Shown: piece after piece, positions 1 through 4,234 of the stretch
Layout: every line of letters begins with the position of its first letter
How positions within the stretch are numbered: position 1 is the first letter of the stretch
Assembly: GCA_021808185.1 (NCBI GenBank)
Contig: JAKBCB010000272.1
Coordinates: 1 to 5,631, forward strand
Length of the DNA stretch: 5,631 nucleotides
Direction: 5' to 3'
From: Pseudomonadota bacterium
GTDB taxonomy: Bacteria > Pseudomonadota > Alphaproteobacteria > Acetobacterales > Acetobacteraceae
The notes under the pieces: model-generated
Told to the model about the DNA's origin: nothing
The model's input: only the letters and a program-made list of their open reading frames with translations
Database searches by the model: none
Position numbers and translations under genes: made by a program

Positions 1-1161
1 CGAGACGTCGCGCGGTTGCGGCCGCAGGCTGCGGAAGCGGCTGATGTCGGGGTTGATCAACTCGGCAAAGCTGGTCGAGAGCCGGGTGAACGTGAAGTCG
101 GCGGCGCGGGACCGGCGCGCCTGCGCCGTCCTCGCGTTCTCCTCCGACTGGGCGTAGGCCCGCGCCTGTTCCAGCGCCTCGGCGACCGCACTGGTCTCGA
201 CGACGCGTTGCTCGCCGAACACCAGATTGTCGATCTCCGGATACCGGCCGGGCACGCTGAACGCGGTCGGCACCATGAACACGCCGGGTTGCCCGGCCAA
301 ATCGGCATGGCCACCGACATCGGACAGCACCAACGGCTTGCCGAGCGCCATCGCCTCGCGCGGGCCGATCGAATACCCCTCGCCGCGCGAGAAGTTGACG
401 AACACATCGCTGTTGCGAATGAGCGCGTTCTTGTCGGCCACGGACAGCGGGCCGTGCGAGGCCTTCACATTCGTCAGACCGAGATCGTCGATCAGCCGCT
501 GCATGCGGGTGAATGTGTCACCGAACGCGATGTTCGAATGCAGGACCAGCTCGACATCCGAACGGCCGGCGAAGCGTTCGGCGAAGGCGTCGATGAGCAG
601 CCGCGTGCCCTTGCGCGGATGGAAGGCGGCAACCGAGCAAAACCGCGTCCGCCCCGCGCGCGGCGGCTCGAACGGTTCGACAAGCAATGGTTCGAGATCG
701 AGCGCGATCGGCACGCAGGCGATCGGCCGCTCGACGCGGGAGTTCCGCAGGGTTTTGACGAGATGCGGGCTGCACACGATGGCGAGATGGAACCGCTCGT
801 TGATCTCGCTGACCCAGCGGCTCGGCAGCTCGTCCGAGTCGAACACGATGTGGGCGTAGTTCAGCGTGTGCCCGGGGAGCAGATGCAGGTTGAAGTCGTA
901 CTGGCCGTTCCAGAGGACATCGCAGAAGATCGAGACCTTCAGCGCGGATGTGTCCTTGCAGACGGGGATGATCCGCCCGCTTGGAAGCATCACATGGTCC
1001 CAGGTCCGGATATCCGGTTCGGTCGGCAGGACGCAGACCGGGAAGTTGCGGGCCAGCGCCTCGCACAGCGAATAGGTGATCGAGCCGATTCCGGACTCGA
1101 AGCGGCAACGCCCGATGATGCAGATTTCCGGGCGCGCGTTGGTTTGGTCCAGGCCGCTCAC
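1..1161 (-). CDS. Glycosyltransferase family 4-type protein, 3' end cut by the window edge
   Basis: The frame is open without a stop from a GTG at 1161 down to base 1, giving 387 visible residues. Residues 12-40 form a Rossmann-like start, with IIGRCRFESGIGS and a following helix. A second Rossmann half begins near residue 173 (FCSVAAFHPRKGTRLLIDAF). SRGEGYSIGPREAMALGKP at residues 258-276 contains the EX7E pair, Glu261 and Glu269. This layout is typical of GT-B fold, family 4 retaining transferases, which move a sugar from a nucleotide donor to a glycan or lipid-linked acceptor at the cytoplasmic side of the membrane. Family members are usually near 400 residues, so little should be missing. 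The GTG start overlaps the stop of the upstream coiled-coil gene (GTGA), and a weak AAGG lies 9 bases before it, suggesting translational coupling. Sugar and acceptor cannot be told. The family call is firm; a role in surface polysaccharide is inferred. Confidence 0.85.
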   Translation of the reverse strand, partial: MSGLDQTNARPEICIIGRCRFESGIGSITYSLCEALARNFPVCVLPTEPDIRTWDHVMLPSGRIIPVCKDTSALKVSIFCDVLWNGQYDFNLHLLPGHTLNYAHIVFDSDELPSRWVSEINERFHLAIVCSPHLVKTLRNSRVERPIACVPIALDLEPLLVEPFEPPRAGRTRFCSVAAFHPRKGTRLLIDAFAERFAGRSDVELVLHSNIAFGDTFTRMQRLIDDLGLTNVKASHGPLSVADKNALIRNSDVFVNFSRGEGYSIGPREAMALGKPLVLSDVGGHADLAGQPGVFMVPTAFSVPGRYPEIDNLVFGEQRVVETSAVAEALEQARAYAQSEENARTAQARRSRAADFTFTRLSTSFAELINPDISRFRSLRPQPRDVS

Positions 1162-1553
1162 GGCCGCTTGCCTTGCAGAAGGCGCTTCGCCGCCCGTACC
1201 GGCCAGGCGAACTTCCAGGACGTGCTCGCGTAGACGGAGTCGAGATAATTCTGGAGGACGTGCTTGCGCGCTTGCGCCTCGGCCAGATGGTCGCGCAGCA
1301 TCTGCTGTTGCGCTTCCGCGCCCGCCACGCGTTCCAGCAACACCTGGCGCTCGACGGTCAGCGCGCCGGAATAGCGGTTGCTTTCGAACAGTTCCTGCAT
1401 CGTGGCGTCGCGTTCGGCCAGCGCGCGGTCAAGCTCGGTCCGCAGGTCCGCGAGTTTTGCCAGCGCTTCCTCGTACCGAAGCCGCAGGTCGTTCGGGCGC
1501 GCCGCCGTGCGGGCGAGGTCGTCGCTGTTTTCCGGTTCCATCTGTCTGTCCAT
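1158..1553 (-). CDS. Small coiled-coil protein coupled to a glycosyltransferase
   Basis: This encodes 131 residues. Residues from about 25 to 105 are rich in Leu, Glu, Arg, Ala and Gln with heptad-like spacing (EEALAKLADLRTELDRALAE, then VLLERVAGAEAQQQMLRDHL), so a long helix or coiled coil is expected. The C-terminus carries an aromatic and basic tail, YASTSWKFAWPVRAAKRLLQ. From memory, similar STSW tails sit next to or inside many bacterial polysaccharide glycosyltransferases, so I infer a partner or membrane-proximal tether for the transferase that follows. I see no signal peptide or membrane segment. The ATG at 1553 is chosen because no start codon lies between it and the upstream in-frame TGA at 1623-1625, and AGG lies 6 bases before it. 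Its stop TGA overlaps the next GTG by four bases, so the two are probably co-translated. It could also be a detached remnant of a larger multidomain transferase. No exact family is recognised. Confidence 0.7.
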   Translation of the reverse strand: MDRQMEPENSDDLARTAARPNDLRLRYEEALAKLADLRTELDRALAERDATMQELFESNRYSGALTVERQVLLERVAGAEAQQQMLRDHLAEAQARKHVLQNYLDSVYASTSWKFAWPVRAAKRLLQGKRP

Positions 1554-1597
1554 GTCCTGCCTAGCCCCCGTTCCGTCGCGCCAGATCGTTGCGGAAA

Positions 1598-1626
1598 ATT
1601 GTCGCGGGCACCCAGGGGGAAATCAA
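1598..1626 (-). promoter_or_regulatory. Candidate sigma-70 promoter for the coiled-coil/glycosyltransferase pair
   Basis: Reading leftwards, TTGATT (1621-1626) and GACAAT (1598-1603) are separated by exactly 17 bases. Each matches four of six consensus positions. Transcription would begin near 1590, giving a leader of about 37 bases before the ATG at 1553. It is the best-spaced pair I found in this gap, but it is only a consensus match, and alphaproteobacterial promoters often deviate from it. Confidence 0.3.
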
Positions 1627-1920
1627 CGAGCGTTCAGGACGGTGTCGATCAAGGCCGCCCCCCAATCGCCATCCCAATCATGTTTGAAAAGAAACAAACG
1701 CCCGGCCGATATCGCGTGCTCTCGTTGCCCCAAGGACTGTACGTCACGGCAATGCGGCATGGGGTTCTGAAAGGGCTTTTCGCGTCCTCGACAGGGCGCT
1801 ACCTAGCCCGCAAGGCAGCGGATTGCAACGGGTGCGCCGAGGCCCCGGGGCTGCGTTATTCCGAGCAATGCACTGCGTATTATGGCCGAGACGAAGCCTG
1901 GCTTTCCCGGCCGCGCGGGT

Positions 1921-1935
1921 GTGGGGTTAAGTGAC
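1921..1935 (-). repeat. Iteron copy A, isolated downstream of repA
   Basis: The minus strand reads GTCACTTAACCCCAC, identical to the 15-base core of the copies upstream of repA. It starts only 10 bases beyond the repA stop codon. With its flanks, TGTGGGGTTAAGTGACA at 1920-1936 repeats exactly at 2935-2951, so repA is bracketed by a 17-base direct repeat. Its 20-base context (GGGGTGTCACTTAACCCCAC on the minus strand) also matches copy F exactly. It is probably a RepA binding site outside the main array. Confidence 0.8.
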
Positions 1936-1945
1936 ACCCCTCGCC

Positions 1946-2905
1946 TCACCCCAGGCGGGCGATTGGCGGCCGGGCCGGGTGCAGGGTGATCGCCTTGTCG
2001 TCGAGGTCGAGGCGCGCTTGCGGGTAGGCGGCCAGCGCCGCCTCGAGCGCCTCGGTGAAGCGCGGCTTGAATTGCCGGATCGCCTTGAAGCCGGTGCCGA
2101 ACTGGGCATGCAGCGCGAGCCACGAGATGGTGGTGGGCGTCGTCAGCCGGTGCAGCCGCCACGCCAGCCACACGTAGATATCCAGCGACATGGACCGGTC
2201 GCGCAGCTGGCGGATCGCGGCTTCCAGCAACGGTACCGGGTGGTCGCGCAGTGCTGCGAAGAACGTCTCGTCAAGGACGACCCGGTCTTCCCACAGCGAT
2301 CCCTGGGCGCTGTCCTCGGCATGAAAGCGCAGGCCGGAGCGGACGATGGCGCCGCGCTCGAACCCGTCCGAGCCGCCATCCTCCCAGAAGAATTTCAGGC
2401 TGCATGCGGAAATCCGCGCCGCCTGCTCGCGCAGCGCGCGTGCCGTCTCACCGCCGACGGCAAGGCCCATGCGTTCCATCCAGTCGCGCATCGAACGGCC
2501 GAGCGCCACCTCGCGGCTGCCGGTGCGGATCGCCTGGGTTTGCAGGTACAGCAGGATCATGCGGGCGCGGGCGCCGTAGGGAACGCCGAACAGCCTCATC
2601 TTGCCGCCGTGCTTCAGCCGGCCCGGCTCCACCAGCAGGGTGACGCGATGGCCACGCTTTTCCCACGGCTGGTCATCGGCAAGTTTCTTGTGCGGCAGCG
2701 CGGTCAGGCAAAACCCGGTGTAGGAAATTCCGATGCGCTGGGTGTCGTCGGCCAGCACCTCGGCGGCGATGTCGATGAGCGGACGCATGCGGGCGTCCAC
2801 AAGCTCACGTGCACGTTCGCGGCCATGTATCAGGACCAGTCGATGAACGTTGGAGCTGTCGCTGTCACCCGTCACCGGCGCTGTTCCAAGGCAATGCTTC
2901 GGCAC
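1946..2905 (-). CDS. repA: Plasmid replication initiator RepA (RepA_C type)
   Basis: This encodes 319 residues, a normal length for these initiators. Recognisable blocks are GFCLTALPHKKL (64-75), VTLLVEPGRL (88-97), a first helix-rich DNA-binding region with ARARMILLYLQTQAI and GRSMRDWMERMGL (112-148), and a conserved C-terminal part with LLEAAIRQLRDRSMSLDIYVWLAWRLHRL (226-254) plus FKAIRQFKPRF (273-283). This is the signature of the plasmid-encoded RepA family (RepA_C, PF04796) of alphaproteobacterial plasmids. The protein should bind the nearby iterons, open the origin and recruit host DnaA and helicase. The GTG at 2905 is the first start after an in-frame TGA at 2930-2932, but it has no good ribosome binding site. 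A GTG at 2875 (residue 11), with TTGGA before it, is a possible alternative. The inverted iteron at 2936-2950 sits 30 bases upstream, which fits autoregulation by RepA. The family call is strong; the exact start is uncertain. Confidence 0.92.
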   Translation of the reverse strand: MPKHCLGTAPVTGDSDSSNVHRLVLIHGRERARELVDARMRPLIDIAAEVLADDTQRIGISYTGFCLTALPHKKLADDQPWEKRGHRVTLLVEPGRLKHGGKMRLFGVPYGARARMILLYLQTQAIRTGSREVALGRSMRDWMERMGLAVGGETARALREQAARISACSLKFFWEDGGSDGFERGAIVRSGLRFHAEDSAQGSLWEDRVVLDETFFAALRDHPVPLLEAAIRQLRDRSMSLDIYVWLAWRLHRLTTPTTISWLALHAQFGTGFKAIRQFKPRFTEALEAALAAYPQARLDLDDKAITLHPARPPIARLG

Positions 2906-2935
2906 ACTGCGTTCGGAAAACTCTCGCTGTCAACT

Positions 2936-2950
2936 GTGGGGTTAAGTGAC
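2936..2950 (-). repeat. Iteron copy B, inverted, next to the repA start
   Basis: This is an exact 15-base core in the same orientation as repA and opposite to copies C-F. Together with copy C it makes a perfect inverted pair around a 41-base spacer. Such inverted copies beside rep promoters commonly serve as the operator for autorepression by Rep dimers; that role is inferred here. Confidence 0.88.
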
Positions 2951-2991
2951 AGGGCTAGTAGGAAGCTAGTTGTTTTCTAGCTAGTAGTTTC
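2951..2991. other. AT-rich spacer with four CTAG tetramers, candidate unwinding element
   Basis: This 41-base tract lies between the inverted iterons B and C and is much richer in A and T than its surroundings. CTAG occurs at 2955, 2966, 2977 and 2981, the first three exactly 11 bases apart. GCTAGTAG is directly repeated at 2954-2961 and 2980-2987. AGCTAG and CTAGCT (2964-2969, 2977-2982) form a 6-base inverted repeat around a T-rich loop. It could be the DNA unwinding element, part of the repA promoter, or both. I could not identify a convincing -35/-10 pair. Confidence 0.5.
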
Positions 2992-3006
2992 GTCACTTAA
3001 CCCCAC
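2992..3006 (+). repeat. Iteron copy C
   Basis: This is an exact GTCACTTAACCCCAC core followed by GGGA, a tail it shares with copies E and F. A degenerate half copy (TAACCCC, 3011-3017) follows it directly. Confidence 0.88.
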
Positions 3007-3024
3007 GGGATAACCCCGAGTCGT

Positions 3025-3039
3025 GTCGCTTAACCCCAC
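3025..3039 (+). repeat. Iteron copy D, one mismatch
   Basis: The core reads GTCGCTTAACCCCAC, differing from the consensus by one base (A to G at position 4). It starts 33 bases after copy C. Confidence 0.85.
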
Positions 3040-3045
3040 GGCGCT

Positions 3046-3060
3046 GTCACTTAACCCCAC
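3046..3060 (+). repeat. Iteron copy E
   Basis: This is an exact core followed by GGGA, starting 21 bases after copy D. Copies D and E are enclosed by GAGTCGT (3018-3024) and its reverse complement ACGACTC (3064-3070). Confidence 0.88.
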
Positions 3061-3098
3061 GGGACGACTCGCGCGCGCTGGGGGTCGTGTGCCGGGGT

Positions 3099-3113
3099 GT
3101 CACTTAACCCCAC
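3099..3113 (+). repeat. Iteron copy F
   Basis: This is an exact core followed by GGGA, starting 53 bases after copy E. It is the par-side end of the array. With its upstream bases (GGGGT) it matches lone copy A over 20 bases. Confidence 0.88.
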
Positions 3114-3180
3114 GGGAAAAACGGGGATAACTTTCGCCCGGCAGCCGCCCCGAGTCGCACCGGTTTTGGTCCAGCCAGAA

Positions 3181-3209
3181 TTCGTGCTTTCGTGCTATTC
3201 GCCGTGCTC
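3181..3209 (+). repeat. CGTGCT repeat cluster at the end of the par operon
   Basis: CGTGCT occurs at 3183, 3191 and 3203, and the second copy overlaps the stop codon of the ParG-like gene. The 14-mer CGTGCTTTCGTGCT is shared with the clusters at 3471 and 4181. It is a candidate centromere or partition-protein binding site. Confidence 0.55.
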
Positions 3210-3452
3210 GCGCCGATAGGCCTCGAAGCTGCGCCGCAACAATTCGTTGAGCTTGAGGCCGTGCCGCGCCGCGTAAACCTTGAACTCGCGCCGGAAACTG
3301 TCCGGGACGCGGAAATTGAGCGGCATCCCGCCGGCGGGCAGCGGCGGTTCGGCCGCGTGTGGGCCGCGGCCGGGCATGTCCGGCGCCGGCAGCGCCGCGC
3401 CCTTGACGGCGACCAGATCGGCCGAGAGGGCGGCGGCCGGCTTCTTGCTCAT
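3195..3452 (-). CDS. ParG-like ribbon-helix-helix partition protein (centromere-binding)
   Basis: This encodes 85 residues. The first 43 or so are rich in Pro, Ala and Gly and look unstructured. The rest fits a ribbon-helix-helix fold: strand PLNFRVP (44-50), helix DSFRREFKVYAARHG (51-65) and helix KLNELLRRSFEAYRREHG (67-84). A mobile tail followed by a C-terminal ribbon-helix-helix domain is the layout of ParG, the centromere-binding partner of ParF-type ATPases (about 76 residues). Family knowledge says the dimer binds the centromere, stimulates the ATPase and represses the par promoter. The ATG at 3452 has a strong AAGGAG (3458-3463) 5 bases before it and overlaps the parA stop by four bases, so the pair is translationally coupled. 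Position directly after parA supports the call more than sequence identity to ParG, which looks low. A generic ribbon-helix-helix repressor is the alternative. Confidence 0.8.
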   Translation of the reverse strand: MSKKPAAALSADLVAVKGAALPAPDMPGRGPHAAEPPLPAGGMPLNFRVPDSFRREFKVYAARHGLKLNELLRRSFEAYRREHGE

Positions 3453-4105
3453 CGGCTCTCCTTGCCTCCGTTGCGTGCTTTCGTGCTTTTTGTCATGCGT
3501 GCTTTCACGAAGCCCCACAGTTCCGCCATTTCCGCGGCACTCCGCCCTTTCGCGTCGGTCTCCTGCACCGTGCGGCCGTCGATCATCGAGCCGGCGTAAT
3601 CGACGCGGTCGTGCACGATGGCCGGCGCCACCGCGCCGTGCTCGGACAGCGCCGCGACGGCCTGCACCGTCAGCCGGGCATTCGGCTTGGCCTGGGTGAC
3701 GGCGAAGACGAACGGTTTGCCCGCCGCCCGCGCCAGCGCGACGGTGCTGCCGACCGCCCGCAGGTCGTGCGGGCTCGGCCGGGTCGGGATCAGCACCAGA
3801 TCGGCCGAGCGCAGCACGGCGCTGATCGCCTCGGTGATCGCGGGCGGGGTGTCCACCACGGCGATGGCGTAGCCGGCACTGGCGAGGGCGGCGAGCTTGG
3901 CGGGCAGCTCGGCGATGCTGGTGGGCGCCAGGGCGGGGGCCCGCGCCTCGCGCGCGTTCCACCAGGCGGACAGCGATCCTTGCGGGTCGGTATCGATCAG
4001 GACGGCCGGCCCGTCGCCCGCGGCCTCGGCCGCCACGGCGATGTGCGCGGCCAGCGTGGTTTTGCCGGCGCCGCCTTTCTGGCTGGCAAGAACGATAACG
4101 TGCAT
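3449..4105 (-). CDS. parA: ParA-family partition ATPase
   Basis: This encodes 218 residues, the size of the small ParF-type ATPases that lack an N-terminal helix-turn-helix domain. The deviant Walker A motif KGGAGKT is at residues 10-16 with the signature lysine Lys10. Walker A' LIDTDPQGS is at 36-44 and the Walker B stretch AVVDTPP at 82-88 (Asp85). LVLIPTRPSPHDL follows further on, as in other ParA proteins. The ATPase binds nucleoid DNA in its ATP form and moves or positions plasmid copies with the partner encoded next. The ATG at 4105 is chosen because the fold starts at once with MHVIVLASQKGG and AAGG precedes it by 4 bases. Longer starts would run through the leader into the upstream transferase gene. 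The C-terminal tail (KARMTKSTKAR) is encoded by the CGTGCT repeats and may have been shaped by DNA-site rather than protein constraint. Confidence 0.93.
   Translation of the reverse strand: MHVIVLASQKGGAGKTTLAAHIAVAAEAAGDGPAVLIDTDPQGSLSAWWNAREARAPALAPTSIAELPAKLAALASAGYAIAVVDTPPAITEAISAVLRSADLVLIPTRPSPHDLRAVGSTVALARAAGKPFVFAVTQAKPNARLTVQAVAALSEHGAVAPAIVHDRVDYAGSMIDGRTVQETDAKGRSAAEMAELWGFVKARMTKSTKARNGGKESR
3458..3463 (-). promoter_or_regulatory. Ribosome binding site of the ParG-like gene, inside parA
   Basis: AAGGAG lies 5 bases before the ATG at 3452 and within the last codons of parA. It is the strongest ribosome binding site seen in the window and fixes the start of the small gene. The partner may be made in excess over the ATPase, whose own site is weaker. 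Confidence 0.75.
3471..3506 (+). repeat. CGTGCT repeat cluster at the parA/parG-like junction
   Basis: CGTGCT occurs at 3474, 3482 and 3498, all in multiples of 8 bases. TGCGTGCTTTC is repeated at 3472-3482 and 3496-3506. The 18-mer TTGCGTGCTTTCGTGCTT (3471-3488) recurs exactly at 4181-4198. The cluster lies inside the 3' end of parA, just before the ribosome binding site of the next gene. Confidence 0.6.
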
Positions 4106-4116
4106 TTTGCCTTTCT

Positions 4117-4148
4117 GCCAAAAACGTTTGGCGTTTTGCGTCTTTGGC
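4117..4148. promoter_or_regulatory. GCCAAA/TTTGGC inverted repeat in the parA leader
   Basis: GCCAAA (4117-4122) and TTTGGC (4127-4132) form a perfect 6-base inverted repeat with a 4-base centre. A further TTTGGC lies at 4143-4148, 16 bases on. It starts about 11 bases upstream of the parA start codon, so it could be an operator or an RNA hairpin limiting parA translation. No clear -35/-10 pair was found in the leader. Confidence 0.35.
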
Positions 4149-4152
4149 AAAA

Positions 4153-4206
4153 AGCACGAAAAGCCGCAACCTGATTCGCATTGCGTGCTTTCGTGCTTGC
4201 ACGCAA
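4153..4206. repeat. CGTGCT repeat cluster upstream of parA, candidate par operator or centromere
   Basis: CGTGCT occurs at 4184 and 4192 in the plus orientation, with an inverted AGCACG at 4153-4158. TTGCGTGC (4181-4188) and GCACGCAA (4199-4206) form a perfect 8-base inverted repeat around 10 bases. The 18-mer at 4181-4198 is an exact copy of 3471-3488. Position upstream of parA matches where ParG-type proteins bind for autorepression or segregation. Binding is inferred. Confidence 0.55.
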
Positions 4207-4213
4207 AGCGGCG

Positions 4214-4234
4214 AAGGCTAACGGCGTTAGCCTT
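4214..4234 (-). terminator. Perfect 9-base hairpin at the end of the glycosyltransferase gene
   Basis: AAGGCTAAC (4214-4222) and GTTAGCCTT (4226-4234) are exact reverse complements around a 3-base loop. The hairpin contains the TAA stop (4227-4229) of the upstream transferase. No T-run follows on the minus strand, so it is not a classical rho-independent terminator. It may stabilise the transcript 3' end or separate the transferase transcript from the par operon. Confidence 0.3.

Larger units (their letters stand above)
1554..1945. other. 392-base stretch without a confident gene, between repA and the coiled-coil gene
   Basis: This holds the promoter candidate at 1598-1626, the lone iteron at 1921-1935 and a 10-base palindrome GCCCCGGGGC at 1842-1851. 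A 45-codon minus-strand frame (ATG 1760 to TGA 1623) ends in HDWDGDWGAALIDTVLNAR, which reads more like protein than chance, but it has no family I know. A plus-strand frame from 1680 to 1934 has no ribosome binding site. Base composition dips to AT-richer sequence around 1680-1700. The stretch may be a replicon boundary or decayed coding DNA. I see no rho-independent terminator for repA here. Confidence 0.5.
2936..3131. other. Candidate plasmid origin of replication (iteron region)
   Basis: The interval between repA and the par operon contains five copies of a TTAACCCCAC-type iteron. One is inverted (2936-2950) and four are in the plus orientation (2992-3113). It also holds an AT-rich spacer (2951-2991) and two GGGATAAC sites (3007-3014, 3124-3131). 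Read on the minus strand these begin GTTATCCC, resembling the DnaA box TTATCCACA at six to seven of nine positions. Iterons, an AT-rich tract and DnaA-like sites next to a rep gene are the standard parts of an iteron origin. The part assignment is inferred from layout. Confidence 0.75.

Noticed and set aside
16..1233. Long plus-strand open frame of about 405 codons
   Set aside because: It is antisense to the family 4 transferase, whose minus-strand reading carries clear motifs (EX7E, Rossmann blocks). Long antisense frames are common in GC-rich DNA, and its translation has no recognisable domain.
1842..1851. GCCCCGGGGC palindrome
   Set aside because: It is a single short GC palindrome with no loop, T-run or second copy, and is expected by chance at this base composition.
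1680..1934. Plus-strand 84-codon frame ending in the lone iteron
   Set aside because: It has no ribosome binding site and no recognisable protein features, and it runs against all neighbouring genes.
2905..2933. TTGACA at 2928-2933 as the -35 box of repA
   Set aside because: The hexamers at 16-18-base spacing (CGCAGT, GCAGTG, CAGTGC) do not resemble a -10 box and would fall on the start codon.
1931..2980. Plus-strand open frame of about 349 codons opposite repA
   Set aside because: repA on the minus strand has strong family motifs. The antisense product is low-complexity and starts inside an iteron.
3117..3151. Possible rho-independent terminator after the ParG-like gene (CGGGG/CCCCG stem and five T on the minus strand)
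   Set aside because: The stem is only five pairs around a loop of more than 20 bases, too weak to call.
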